Positions 1 to 11,615 of a stretch of 64,000 bases of DNA are shown here, one piece after another. The notes below the pieces were generated by a model. That model was not told the DNA's origin and ran no database searches. It saw only the letters and a list, made by a program, of their open reading frames with translations. A program made the position numbers and the translations under genes. The number at the start of each line of letters is the position of its first letter. Within the stretch, counting starts at the first letter, position 1. The stretch comes from Endomychus coccineus (lineage: Eukaryota; Arthropoda; Insecta; Coleoptera; Endomychidae), in contig OY294067.1 in assembly GCA_958510875.1 (NCBI GenBank), positions 58,540,039 to 58,604,038 of the forward strand, given 5' to 3'.

Positions 1-240
1 AAACAATTCAATTTATATACTGTGTGGGTTTGTTTATCTTTAGGTATTACAGGTTTTAGATTTGAGAAATATTTCCCAACACAGTTAGTAGGTTTATGCG
101 CAACATTTATATCGTACTTTTTCAAACATTTCTTAATTTTTTCTGAGGTCTCCGGAATGTATGGTAAAGTTATATTATGTTATTGTTATATGAAGAACCA
201 TTATAGATTTTGTTTATTCTCTCTTTAATGATAGGATTGA
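1..240 (-). mobile_element. Penelope-like element fragment (RT/GIY-YIG linker), runs off left edge
   Basis: The reverse strand encodes the stretch that in PLEs joins the reverse transcriptase to the GIY-YIG endonuclease. Visible landmarks are TLPYIPETSEKIKKCLKKY, then AHKPTNCVGKYFSNLKP, then IPKDKQTHTVYK, the last normally leading into the endonuclease CxxC motif. The same stretch recurs at 25,655-25,860 with about 85 percent identical bases, which supports a repeat rather than a chance frame. The endonuclease part would lie left of the window. The forward frame over this DNA is only a shadow. Family assignment is by motif recognition. Confidence 0.7.
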
Positions 241-529
241 AGAAATATTTATTTATTTCACTGACACTCCATTATTTTCCTAACAAACAGAAGTTGGTTT
301 TTATGAACCGCGATGCCGTAGATATACTGGCCTTCTGGAGGGCCGTTAGCGTGCATACGAGGGCAAGATGAAGTCCCTGAAAAATAAAACAGATGGCGCC
401 ACAATCTAAAATCCTATGTTACATTTGTGATATACCATCTTTAACACATTGAAATTTTCAGACTAATATGTCATTCAGTTCTGTTTTAACACTCATCGAA
501 AGCAAGCAAACTTGAAGATTTTTGTAAGA
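241..529. other. Non-coding stretch upstream of mariner
   Basis: No supported gene. It probably contains the 5' end of the mariner element that follows, but I could not pick out a terminal inverted repeat with confidence. A short palindrome (GGCCTTCTGGAGGGCC) lies near 331-346. Confidence 0.3.
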
Positions 530-1437
530 ATGGAAAAAAGTGAATTCGAGTCTTGATTAAACATTATTTCTTGTGTGGGTACAATATTACGCAAAGCAAA
601 ACATCGCTTTTGAAACATTATGGGTATGGGGACTCCTCACCATCGATTGGAACGATTCACAAGTGGTTTACTGATTTTCATTGAGATAGTATGGAATATG
701 GACCACAAATGACGCCGAACGTTCTGTTCTGGTCGTCTATTGAGGTTATAACGCCAGAAATCGTTGATAAAATCCATGGTATGATATTACACGATCGCAC
801 GAGATTGCTGATGCTATGGGCATCTCAATCGAACGGGTATGGAACATTTTGCATACATTTTTCAATTTGAGAAAGCTATCTGCCAGATGGGTGCCGCATT
901 TGCTCTCTGTTGTCCACAAGCGCGACCGTGTGACAACTTCAAAGGAGTGTTTGGCGATGTTCAAGCGCGATAAGAAAAACTTTTTGCGCGTTTTCTTAAC
1001 CGTGGACGAAACATGGATGGATCCATAACAATAACACACTAGAGATCAAAGAACAGTCGAAACACTGGACTTGTCCTAACGATTCGAAGCCGAAAAAGGC
1101 CAAAGTGAATTTATCGGCCAACAAAGTCATGGCGACAGTTTTTTGGGATGCACAAGGTATCGTTTATATCGATTACCTTGAAAAGGGCAAAACTATCCCC
1201 GGCGTATATTTTGCAGAGCTGTTGGATCGATTCGACGCCGATTTGAAGCGAAAGCGGCCGTATTTGGCAAAGAAAAAAGTGATCTTCCACCAGGACAATG
1301 CATCGCAGTCGCAATGGCAAAATTACATGAATTGCTCTACGAATTGTTTCGTCATCCACCACATTCTCCAGATTTGGACCCCTGCGATTTTTACCTATTT
1401 CCAAGCTTGAAGAAATGGCTCGGCGGATAGAGATTTG
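530..1437 (+). pseudogene. Mariner-family transposase, decayed
   Basis: DD34D mariner transposase, a cut-and-paste enzyme acting in the nucleus at TA sites. The ATG at 530 opens MEKSEFRVLIKHYF, followed by the helix-turn-helix region (KHYGYGDSSPSIGTIHKWF). An internal stop follows, and the frame shifts before AMGISIERVWNILH and KLSARWVPHLLS. The catalytic motifs can all be read: TVDETW near 1,000, FHQDNA near 1,282, and HSPDLDPCDF near 1,360 after a one-base frameshift around 1,300. The family signature KVMATVFWDAQGIVYIDYL is clear. The copy stops abruptly after KKWLGG at about 1,437, so the C-terminus and right inverted repeat are missing. Stops and at least two frameshifts make it non-functional. 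Confidence 0.9.
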
Positions 1438-3058
1438 GCTCCAACTGATACCGTTGGTATCTTAGAATGGGGTGATGAGGTGATGTGGGGCCCAGCAAGG
1501 GGGCCCTCTGCGGTTGTTGCGTCCGATTAGCTAGCTCTGGAACTGTATATACACAGACAGGAGCACTGGGCCCTGTTTATTACTGCAGGTTATACTAACA
1601 GTGAATAAATACAGAGGGTGATGAAAATGGGGCGATGCTAAGTCTGCCTAGACTGGTATACCAGGTATACACAGCGCGTAGGGCGAGACAAAGATCTAAT
1701 GTTCAAAATGCACACAATACTCAAGGTTCACTGGTCATTGGGTATACCAAAAGTATATGTAAAGTTCGGAGCAAATTATGGCTAAGTTATATTCGTGCAG
1801 CCCTATGTATACTAAGTTATACAATAGAGTGACGAAATAATAACAAAAGCACAATAATTCACTGTGTAAATAAAACAACAACTTTCATGAGCAAGAAACA
1901 CAAGCAAAGCGAGCAAGCAGCGTGGTAGGCGTAGATCGTGGGGCGATGAACAGTTGGACTGTGCGGGATGGCGAAACGGCTAGGGCCTGCGGTTCCGGGC
2001 GACGAGTCGAAGTCAATGGCGAGCACTATCGATCAGCGAAGTTACGTCCTTTGGGGAGCATAGCCTCCGGCTAATGAAGCGAAGAAGAGCGATCTGGAGC
2101 TTTTGCCTTGGTAGGGGGCTCGTCAGAAAGGGGTCGATGGAGTCAGCAGAAGTTCGAAGCGAAGAAGCAATCAGGTGGCTTAGCCAGGGTAGGGACCACA
2201 GCAGAAAGCTTATGCGATGCAGAACTAGGGCGAAGCTAGCAATGTAAACCAATGCTGAATGAATGAATGAAAAAACGTTTATTCAGTTTTTAGGGGTTGA
2301 TACATATTGATATTGACTTAAATCTTTCATTTGTAGGTGGGCGGCTATTAGATCTTGCGATCTACTTCAGCCCTGGATCTTATTATAATTATTCTATGAT
2401 TTTGAACATGATGTGTTGAACAATGAACATTTTAGTATTGCGAAAAAAAAAGAAAAGAAAAAGTTAGGTTTATTACAATTTGCTTATGCTAACTAATGGG
2501 AAGGGATGGGTGCGTCTGAGGCCGACTTCGGTCTTCGTGCACATGAATCCGGTAAAACCTCAGAAAACTCGGATTCTGAAGATGGGTTTAATGTTAGAGA
2601 ATATAAAGCAAAAGTCTTAATTTTAAGTCTTCGGTTCTTGATTCCAGTGTCTTCGATTCTAGGTGCTTGATTTACGCGATTCACTGTTTAGAACTTGCGT
2701 TTATCTTATTTAGAATGTCACTTTATTTATTCACTCACAATGGTTTTATCGGTCACATGTTATTATGCTGTGCCCTTGAATTAATTTAATTAATCACTTC
2801 ACTTCGCTTGGTCTTTCGCGGCACTTTGATTAGCGGAGGATCAGCGGTCTAGAATCTAGGGCTTCCTGGAGGTTGTCGCCTTGCTGTTAAAGAATACTGA
2901 TGGAGAATTTGAGTTTATCTTTGGGACGACGACTAAGGGCCCTGCTGTGTCTATGTCATGGAGTGAGGAGGGTAGCTTTCGCCTTATCGTTGGGACCGTG
3001 CAATGTGCGGTTGGAATACCAATGCTGAATTTCGAGACATGGCGACTTGTAACTTGAA
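1438..3058. other. GC-richer block, no supported gene
   Basis: Locally more GC-rich than its surroundings, with several short open frames on both strands that show no recognisable domain. Contains (TGAA)n near 2,254-2,270. The composition and the neighbouring tandem repeat suggest the untranslated part of a retroelement, but no terminal repeat, primer site or coding region was found. Confidence 0.3.
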
Positions 3059-3251
3059 CGGCCACCCCGTGGCCGACAAGGGAGTGTCGGTTGAGGTGAG
3101 GCTGGTAATTTAACGGCCATCTTAAGGCCGCCAAGAGAGGGACGGGTTGATGTATGACGGGTCACTCATCGGCCACCTCACGGCCGACAAAAGAGTGACG
3201 GGTTGATGTATGACGGGTCACTTATCGTCCATCTTACGGCCGACAAGAGTA
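3059..3251 (+). repeat. Tandem repeat, period 55-56 bp, about 3.4 units
   Basis: Units start at 3,059, 3,114, 3,170 and 3,226 (the last is partial). Each begins with a CGGCCA..ACGGCCGACAAG type block, itself partly palindromic around GGCC/GGCCG. The second and third units share GACGGGTTGATGTATGACGG, and the first is the most diverged. The array is clearly GC-richer than its flanks. Confidence 0.8.
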
Positions 3252-5180
3252 ACGAACTGAAAGCACAGCGCTGTAGACGCAGTACTGAAGGACGGGCGTT
3301 ATAGTCGACTTTCGAGCGGGGCGATCAAGTCAGTAAGTTACGAGATGACAAACATATTTCTCAATCTGTAACTTGTAGGCTGGTATCACAACGACGAGGT
3401 CATCGCTGAAACAAAAGCCTATTTTGAAGGATTGCCGAAATCGTATTATTTGGAAGAATTGAAAAATTAGAAAAACCTTGGACGAAGTGTATCGGGCTTC
3501 AAGGAGGCATTTTGTGAAATAAAATATGTTTTGACCAAATAAATCATTTGCCATAAAAGGAATTGCAAACTCTGAAGTAGCATAGGATAGACATTTTTAT
3601 ACTATGGTAAACTAACCCACCATAATTATTGGTATTTCCAAGATTCTACGGTGACTGTCCTTTATTATTGACAAGGCTTCATTTTTATTTTGTGTCTGTA
3701 AACCTAAGTTCCCAATACTCAGCCATCGTGTAAATACTTCAGCTTACAATATTATCTGAGATAAATATTTATCAATATGTTAGTATAAGTAAATGAAGAC
3801 TGAAGGACTTTCCTTTAACACAGCAACACCGCTTCATCGGCCGCCCATCCCTCTTACTTACGAAGCATCATCTAAATAATAGTTTAATAAAACCTCAGTT
3901 TGCAAGTAATTTGATAACAACAAAATTTAATATTATGCTTTCCATCTTTATGATGGCATCAAAACTTTTATTTTTGCCGCCCTGAGCAGTTTCACCCTTT
4001 TGCACCACCCGTAGAACCGGCACTGAGTACAACTATCAAATTTCATGGTAACTCATAAATACATTGATGAAAACGAAGAAATTCAAAATTGTAAAACTAG
4101 CTTAAGATCTAGAATGACATTCTTCGGAGCAACTTTCCTACCAAATTATGGTCATATTCGGAATTTCGTATAGAACTTGCGTTTCGAAACTAATTTTATC
4201 GAAACTTGAATAATTGGACACTTTCAAGGAGTGATCTTCAACTCAACGTACGTAAATTTCTAATTCTAGATTTTGGTCCGTATTTGCATAACCCAGAATA
4301 TACAAATATGAATAACCAAAGAAACCTACATTTACTTGTGTACCGTACCTCTATCAAATATAATCTAGTGCATGTTGAGTTGTATTTGTATTACTGAAAA
4401 TCTGAGTTCCGTTCGTCTTCATGCACGACAAACATAAAATAAGTGGGTTTAACTGATTCTTCTACGCGCAGGTTTTGGCTGCGTTAGCAACATTCATTGG
4501 TGTATCAAGTTTTTGTTCATGTCAGGTTTTTAAATCGCTTTGATGAAATAATCGTTGTGCTCATTTATTCAGGATCGTCTTCAGATGTTTTATGATAAAA
4601 TATGGTAGCTTTAAAGATCAAACAAACCAACGCAAAACATTCGCAATCGCAGCGAATTTTTTTCATGAATACATTTTATTCGCGTGGATAATCACACCAA
4701 CGCATGCATCATTCTGAAAATGTACTCCTCATCGGGCGAAGAATAAGCAACACTATTTTTTGCTCTAGAAGTTGAGGAACACTCGAGGTTTGTATTTTAA
4801 GTATTAAAAAATGTTTAGGTACTGTTTTTAATAACATTTATATCATATATGGATTTGGCGTTTCCCCAGTGTAGAATCATTTTATTTTTTGGAGAATTGA
4901 ATTCAAATTTACACAAAACTTGTTCTAATTTAGAACCAATGCTGACAAATTGTTTCATAACACTGTGACATTCTCAAAGCTAGGAGTTATCAACTGAAGC
5001 TAAATCTAAAATTATGACCTTAAATTAAGAAATCAATTCTGAATGTGGTATAAGTAGTAGACACTGATTTGCGTGGGAGTTTATTGACAAGTGGACAAAT
5101 TATAGGTATCGATATTACTGTGAAAAAATCTTGAAATATCTATTGTAGATATATTAGAACATTTCCGATGGAGCAAGGAA
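3252..5180. other. Intergenic DNA without a recognised gene
   Basis: AT-rich sequence with only short chance frames. I see no transposase, RT or RNA gene motif. Confidence 0.4.
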
Positions 5181-5199
5181 ATTTTATTAAGTTTAAGTT

Positions 5200-6721
5200 A
5201 GCAAGATTGGACATTTGTATATAGTTTAGATAGCTTAAATGTAAGTGGTCAGTGGAATGTCTTTGCGGAAGGCTTTTTGGGTATTTTTAATATGCACTTT
5301 CCAAAAAAGCTAGTTAGAAACACAGTTAAAAACATATCTTCCTATGATGCTATTCAACTTAAAGTAGGTAAAGAAAACTTGGATCCCTTGCCAGTCTTAA
5401 GTAAACATATTAATAGATATAAGGATTTATATAAGGATGCTAAAACAAATTATGAAGAAGCTTTGGTAGAAGTAAGGAAAACTCAATATGAAAACAAAAT
5501 AAGAACATCAGATAATAAAAACAAAACAATGTGGTCTATTTGTAATGACATCCGGGGAAGGGTAGGGTATCACATAAGAAGGAATGCCAAATATCTGGAT
5601 CACCAGAGCATATAGCCAATGATTTTACTCCGCAAGAAATAGTTGAGGTGTCAAGGGAGTTAAAAAACAAATTTAGCAGTGGCTCAGATGAAATTCCCGC
5701 AAATATTATGAAATCAAGTATCAACTGTATAAAATCAGTAATATGATATATAGTGAATAATTCATTTAAATTTGGCATTTTTCCTCAACAGTTGAAACTG
5801 TCTTTGATTAAACCTCTTCTTAAGTCGGTGATCCAGAGAAGTTGAAGAACTACAGATCTATAAGTCTGTTAAATACTTTCTCTAAGGTCTTCGAATTGGC
5901 AATGTAGAAAATACTGTTATATTTTTTAAATGAATGTAATCTTTTCAACATAACAAAGCATGGATATCTGAGGGGTTAACTCAAACAGCAGTTTTTCAAT
6001 TTACTCAGACCATCGTTAAAGCTTTAGAAGAAAACAAACTAGTAGCAGGCTTATTTACAGACCTGTCAAAGGTATTTGATTGTCTCTGTTGAGACTGTTT
6101 AATAGAAAAATTACAAAAATATGGTGTTAGAGGATATGCGGCAATTTGGCTTACATCATACCTCTCAGATCGTTCACAGTGTGTTTCAATAGCTAAGGAT
6201 GAAATGAAGTCTACTAAATTACCAATTCTCATGGGAGCCCCACAAAGCAACATATTGGGTCCTATATTGTTCTCAATAATGATCAATGATTTAAAGAGTA
6301 TAGCTAGCCAAGAAGATTCCGCAATCACTAATTTTGCAGACGATACTAACCTTCTGGTGGCAAGCAAAGACAGAAAAGATTAGAACAAAAATGTAACGAT
6401 TTGTTTAATCAAGCCAAAAGCTGGTTTGAGAGAGATAAATTAGTTATAGATGAGGAAAAGACTAATTTAATAATCTTCAGAGCTAATAAATCAAAAGACA
6501 AACCTTCGAGTATGCTGATTAATGGCAGGGATATCCTGTTAAATACACCAAGTTTCTTGGAATCATTATTGATACATTTTTAGAAAGGTCACTGCATATA
6601 GAACACTTACTGAAAAAGCTGAATCAGGTTGATAGGGAAATACATAGAGGATAATGTTAAAAAACTTCTGTATTATGCGATTTTCGTTAGTGTTAGTAAG
6701 ATACGGTATTATATTTTGGGG
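5200..6721 (+). pseudogene. LINE-A, linker and reverse transcriptase part
   Basis: Non-LTR retrotransposon polyprotein, truncated before its endonuclease. The linker is open from about 5,277 (FPKKLVRNTV, then NKNKTMWSICNDIRG). RT motifs follow through several stops and frameshifts: SGSDEIPANIMKSS, NYRSISLLNTFSKVFEL with frame changes, FTDLSKVFDC near 6,060, GAPQSNILGPILFSIMINDL near 6,233, NFADDTNLLV near 6,332, and the thumb KSWFERDKLVIDEEKTNLI. The frame reaches RYGIIFWG at about 6,720 and is broken by an LTR-like insertion. The protein resumes at about 8,808 (separate entry). The catalytic FADD is kept but the reading frame is destroyed. Clade unassigned, in the CR1/Jockey range. Confidence 0.85.
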
Positions 6722-8803
6722 TGTTGTAAAGAAGCTTAAATTCTGAAAGATTATTTAATTTAGATCAGGCAATAAATACGGATGTTACATGTAATTTCAG
6801 TTTGAACAGTTCATTATTTCAATAGATATGAATGAATTTCGAATGTGTATTCCGTAATTGTCACTTGTATAAATCTCCGTAATTTCAAATAAGTATAATT
6901 ATTCAAATAGATGAATCCAATTCATGCCCGTTCAAAATTGCATTTCATTCCGATAAAATATGTTGCAAAAACAGGGGTCTGGCCAGTTAAGACACCAAAC
7001 TTTGTGCAACCTCATGTATAAAAAGGGCGAACAACCAAAAAACTCCGATAACACTTGTTTAGTCCGCCGGGAAGAACTGGTGTGATATCATGAGCGCGAA
7101 TTTTAGATCTAAAAAGTAGCGTCACTTTTAATCATTGTTCGGGGCATAAGTAAAAACCATTGGCACAAAAATAAGGATTTGGTGGAGCAGACCTGTCCAG
7201 AACCTCGGAAAACATATAAAAGCCGTGACAGACAACAGATCGCTCTCTTTTGTGATTTTGCATTTCAATAAGTACAGTTACTCTTTTGTGCTCTTTTTGG
7301 TTATTGTGATTTTCCAAGCCGTACAATATCTCTTGTGTTTTTGATTTTCAATGAGTGTAGTAGCTCTCTAGTGTTTTTGAATTTATTCGAGTTTGAGTCA
7401 GATTTAAAAGCTGTGAAGTAACAATAGTGTTCCGTTTGTGTTTGTGAATTTTACAAAAAGGTAAATGATAGCAAATAATTTATATTTTTGAGCATTACGA
7501 TATATTGATTTCCGTAATTTATTATTGTTATTGTAATTGGTAAACGTTTGTACGATACCTGAGTTCCGTAGTATTCAGTAATTTGAATTGGTGAATTTGA
7601 GTTTATCCTAGTTTATCATAGGTCGAATCGCGCACGATTTGAATTCGCGCGTGAATTGAAATATTCAAGTAATTGTGTGGTGCGTACAGAGTGTGTATGT
7701 TTGAACGACAGGGGCATCTTTGGTATATTTGTGCACACTGTGTCACTCCAGAAGTATAAGTATATCCTGAGACGACCAAACCACCAACGGCTTGTGCACA
7801 CTGTGTCACTCCAGAAGTATAAGCTGGGGGTGGTTGTGTGATTGAGAATCGTAATAATTCCCTTAATACTATGAGAAGTCCTCGGCCGTGGATAAAGGGG
7901 TTATTGCAGATGTGATAGTTAGGGTTTGTGCACACTGTGTCACCCCGGAAGTATAAACCCTAATTGTCTAGATTCTGAATCTATAAAGTGTATAAAATCT
8001 AACACTGTCACACAATTACCGGGTACTCCGTGAAAGTTAGTACAAGGGTGGGTGAGATGACAGAATAAACTCAATTAGAGTAATTAACCGAAAAATTGTA
8101 AAATCTGATATCGTACAATCGGAAAACTAGTGCAAACAATATTTTCCGAACAAACCGAATTAATAACCGAATATATCGTACTGTGATTTGAACATTTCAT
8201 TTATTAGTGCTGCTATCTAAAATTTACCGAATACCGCTCATTACGCTGAGACCTGTTTGATTCGTACTTTTCCGCAAATTGATCATTCTGAATCATTCAT
8301 CAACCGATCCCGTACCGCTGAATGGAATTTAGTGACCGAACTTATCGTAGAGTTGATATCTTGAAAGAGTTTTCATTTACCGTTTGAGCTTCATTACATT
8401 TTCCGTCTGGGTGTAATTTTGTGAAATAATACCGTTCAATTGCATTTAAATTGATTATTCTGAAAGTGTACTTGTTAAAATCATTATATATTTTAATATT
8501 TGGAATCCCCTGTTTTATTAAATTATTTCTGCTCCATCTTTAACGAGCTAAGTTATAACCAGGTATCAATTGTAATTAAATACTACAATTTCGATACTGT
8601 TTTCTGCCCATTGGTTATACTTCACTGTAGCTACCCTAGGGACAAGGCTATCTTTAGATAGCATAGTGACAAGCCTTGTGGAGAGGACCCTAGCAGAAGT
8701 CCTCAAAAGGAGTTAACCTTTGGGAAAAATCTGGCGCCCGAGGATTCGAAGCTTACCGCAGTAAGCAATTTACCGAAAAGCGACAAGGCCACGTTATAGT
8801 GTA
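6722..8803 (+). mobile_element. LTR-like insertion, copy 1, inside LINE-A
   Basis: About 2.1 kb inserted between two halves of one LINE protein. It matches 55,567-57,300 over most of its length. Homology starts exactly at TGTTGTAA in both copies, fitting an LTR 5' end, and fades at CACGTTATAGTG against CACGTCATAATG at the other end. TATA-like boxes lie at 7,017 (TATAAAAAGGG) and 7,216 (TATAAAAG). Near the right end is a primer-site-like CTGGCGCCCGAGG (8,730). No gag or pol is present, so it is a solo LTR or an LTR plus a short leader. Copy 1 lacks an approx. 300 bp block present in copy 2 and carries about 600 bp extra, including three short repeats. No clear target duplication was found. Confidence 0.6.
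7729..7956 (+). repeat. Three 31-32 bp repeats inside LTR-like copy 1
   Basis: Copies begin at 7,729, 7,792 and 7,926. Each reads TTGTGCACACTGTGTCAC, then YCCRGAAGTATAA. The first two are identical over 31 bases and 63 bp apart; the third has two substitutions. Each contains the palindrome GTGCAC. They lie in a block that LTR-like copy 2 lacks. Confidence 0.85.
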
Positions 8804-9282
8804 AATTCAGCAACCAACTCAATTTTCTAAGCTCAAAAAAGAATCTTACGCATAATACTTGGAAGTTTAGAGATTCATGTAGAAATAAATTTAAACAAAC
8901 AGGACTACTAACAGTATATGGTTTATATTTTCGCGAATGTCTTCTTTATTTATTTAGAAATAAGATAAGTTTTTTGATAATAACACTAATGTAAATTACA
9001 ATACTAGGGCTTTAGATATATATTATCCTATTGACAGGTTATCCTTAACTGAAAAAATCCATCTTACATGTGAATTAAAATTTATAATAAATTGACAAAT
9101 CGTATAAAAATGATAACAATCTATAGAGAATTTAAAATATTTATTTATTCTAGAATGTAAACGATTTTTTTTGGCATAATCAGTTATATTCATTCATATT
9201 GACACCACTTCCTTTTGTATTTTATGATACTTTTGTGTTCTAAGAGTAAAAATGAAATAAAGATTATTATTATTATTGTTTT
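8804..9282 (+). pseudogene. LINE-A, C-terminal end and (ATT)n tail
   Basis: This continues the LINE-A protein on the right of the LTR-like insertion. SATNSIF and AQKRILRIILG fit the usual run after the YGIIFWG motif at 6,720. Then, in another frame, come FKQTGLLTVYGLYFRECLLY and NTRALDIYYPIDRLSLTEK, the conserved C-terminal block of this LINE group. AATAAA-like AAATAAAG at 9,254 and a short (ATT)n run at about 9,262-9,278 mark the 3' terminus. Orientation, order and spacing show one element split in two. Confidence 0.75.
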
Positions 9283-10720
9283 TTGAATGTTTTAAAATTT
9301 TTTTCGAATTCTAGAATATTGAGCTTATGTCCTTTTTCTTGAATAAATATCGAGATTAAGGGTGAAATTAGGATTATGTTCCAATAGGTGATTCGCGTAA
9401 TTGGAGCCCTTTTTTTGAACATCTAAATTCTGAAATGTTAGTGAAATCTTGCAACAAAAGTGCGTCCAGTTTGTCCTATGTACAACTCTAGATTACATAA
9501 ATTCATCTATTTTAGATTTCGAATTATTATGATATGAGTATAGATTATTTGTTGTTTCAAAGGCGACGTTTTAATTATGGATTTTAACTAACTCTATAAA
9601 TCATAGAGTTATATGCTAGTTATATATTAGCTGAGTACTTCGTCTAGACCCCTACCAACCCATTGAACACAATTAGGGTATAACTAAAACCTACTACAGT
9701 GATGGAACTACCATCACTAGCTGCGTGAAAAACAATACCCTAATATGGACAAATATTCTTCCACATACTGATTAAGTGAATAGTTTTCTATCATTGTGTG
9801 CAACATTTGAAAGAACTATATTGTTCAAAGCAGTTAAGTAATATTTATTATTTGTGTTGTATTGTGCAATAACCTCATATTAGAACATGTAATGTAACAG
9901 CAATTTTAATACAAATAAGTTATGTCGCTTCAAAGCTATATGCTTCCTCTTTCGAAGATTAATTTTCCATACCTGTATTTAAAACTTTTAATTATCGGAA
10001 TAGTTTTACTCTTTATATCGATTATTGAACCTTTTGTACAAATTATGAAAGATATAACCGAAATGAATCTTCTCATATATATATTCTTTTAACTTCCACT
10101 TGATTTTAGTTCAACTAAGTGTATTACTATTAGATTCATCCTACAATAATAGTGTTACTGCGATCATCGAAAGAATATTTGGTAATTGTGCACTGTTTGA
10201 ATATTTTGATAATAGAGAATTTTGAATGTTTGTTTCTTTTACCATTCATCTGTTTTTCGTCATTGAAAAAATGTATTTTGTTTAAGTACTATTGATTTAA
10301 TTTAATTAGCAATCCCAATATACAATCTAATTTCACACTATTTAATTTGTATTCGACTTGAAGATTTGTTGGAATATTATCCTCTTTTTGGGGTTGTGGA
10401 AACCTAACACTATTTTAATGATATACTGTTTATACAATAATAATAATAAAACAAGTAGTGTTTGTTGAAGTAAAAACCGTAAATAGTTACCTTATTTTTC
10501 TTATATTTTCTTCAATATTTGGTAAACACTACAACTGTTTGTGAAATACATACATTCAAGATCACAAATAATTTGTTGTATTCACAAACATTAAAAACCT
10601 GCTCAACTTGTCAACACTGTGTCATCTTCATCTACGACGTTTTTTCTTTCTTACAGGGAACAGCCAAATTAGGTAAATCATTCGTATAAAAAACTAGGAG
10701 GTAGGTCAGTATGCTGCGTA
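9283..10720. other. AT-rich DNA without a recognised gene
   Basis: Very AT-rich. Only short chance frames and simple AT runs; nothing assignable. Confidence 0.4.
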
Positions 10721-10753
10721 CGTTAAGACTGAGTGAGTAAGTGTGCCGAAAGG

Positions 10754-10802
10754 ATCGGCTTATGCTTTCGCTACATTCAGGCAGTCTTTCACATAAGCCG
10801 AT
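10754..10802. repeat. Inverted repeat / potential hairpin
   Basis: ATCGGCTTATG at 10,754-10,764 pairs perfectly with CATAAGCCGAT at 10,792-10,802 across a 27-base loop. It sits in a local GC-rich island (10,700-10,910) that also holds a direct repeat of CCGCAGTCTGT (near 10,816 and 10,856) and a B-box-like GAGTTCGATTCC near 10,877. Function unknown. Confidence 0.55.
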
Positions 10803-11228
10803 AAAGATCGCGCACCGCAGTCTGTTGCGTATATTCCTGAACCAAAGAGCACGTGCCGCAGTCTGTCTAGTTGTGTGAGTTCGATTCCGCTAGGCAGAAA
10901 CCAACAACTTACTTTGTGAACCGATTTGAGGATAGTTCCTTTTCATTAAATTTGTTAATGTTCCAAGCAAATTTGCATGTTTGTTCTAACCTGGTTAGCA
11001 TTTCAAACCGCGATGTTAGTAGAGATGGCAACGATCAATCGAACTGCTGGAATAATCGATTATTACATTCAGATTAAACAATTAATCATACGATATGCTT
11101 CGCTTCGATTAATTGATAATTAAATGAATATTTACTCATTCATCGACAGCACCACAGATTAAATCAAAAATATTTTTCAGTGTCTGAACTGTAATTAACT
11201 AACTTGTTTATATTTAACCAGAACAATT

Positions 11229-11615
11229 CTCAGTCAGTTCTATTGAAATATATACGAACCGGAATGCTGTCATTGCATAAGTACTGTCAAGTAATTGCCA
11301 ACCATAGCAATACTTTAACCTACAATCTTTACTTCAAAACGATTCAACTTTAGATGAATGTGCTTGAATAGTTGATCTATGGTAGGCCATCGAATCGCAT
11401 TGTGCTCATCAACGATCTACTATCCTTTCAGAGGTTTATATTTTCAAAAATATAAGAATCTAACGGGACTAAAGTGGTGTAATTGGTAATCACCCTGGAC
11501 TAGAAATCCAGTAATGTGGGTTCGAATCCCGCCTATGGTTTCTTTTACGTTTATTCATCTTTATAATCCTATGTTAAATTATCTAAGTTATCTTCATAAT
11601 TCAGAAAATTTAACA
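11229..11615 (+). repeat. tRNA-containing dispersed repeat, copy 1
   Basis: A unit of about 385 bp: roughly 240 bp of shared upstream sequence, a tRNA-like cloverleaf at 11,468-11,539, and about 75 bp of shared downstream sequence. It matches 14,250-14,560 (same strand) and 16,036-16,400 (reverse strand). In a normal tRNA-derived SINE the tRNA is at the 5' end; here it lies inside the repeat. Confidence 0.7.
11468..11539 (+). tRNA. tRNA-like sequence, anticodon position AGA, probably a pseudogene
   Basis: The 72 bases fold as a short cloverleaf. The anticodon arm is CTGGA-CTAGAAA-TCCAG, placing AGA (serine) at positions 34-36. The T arm is GTGGG-TTCGAAT-CCCGC with a perfect B box (GGTTCGAATCC). 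The D arm is GTG..CAC with A-box-like TGGTGTAATTGG. The acceptor stem is imperfect (ACTAAAG with CTATGGT). A true serine tRNA has a long variable arm, but here it is only about five bases. With four related copies in 5 kb this is better read as part of a repeat than as a working tRNA gene. Confidence 0.5.

Noticed and set aside
1111..1404. 97-codon reverse-strand frame
   Set aside because: Shadow of the mariner transposase.
2013..3165. Overlapping reverse-strand frames in the GC-rich block
   Set aside because: Low stop density follows from GC content and the tandem repeat; no domain is visible.
3059..3251. CRISPR-like array
   Set aside because: The units are contiguous tandem repeats without variable spacers, in eukaryotic DNA.
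8730..8750. Primer-binding-site-like CTGGCGCCCGAGG as the right border of an LTR
   Set aside because: The interrupted LINE protein resumes only about 75 bp further on, and copy 2 stays similar past this point, so it was not used as the border.
11468..11539. Functional serine tRNA gene
   Set aside because: No long variable arm, imperfect acceptor stem, and membership in a multi-copy repeat.
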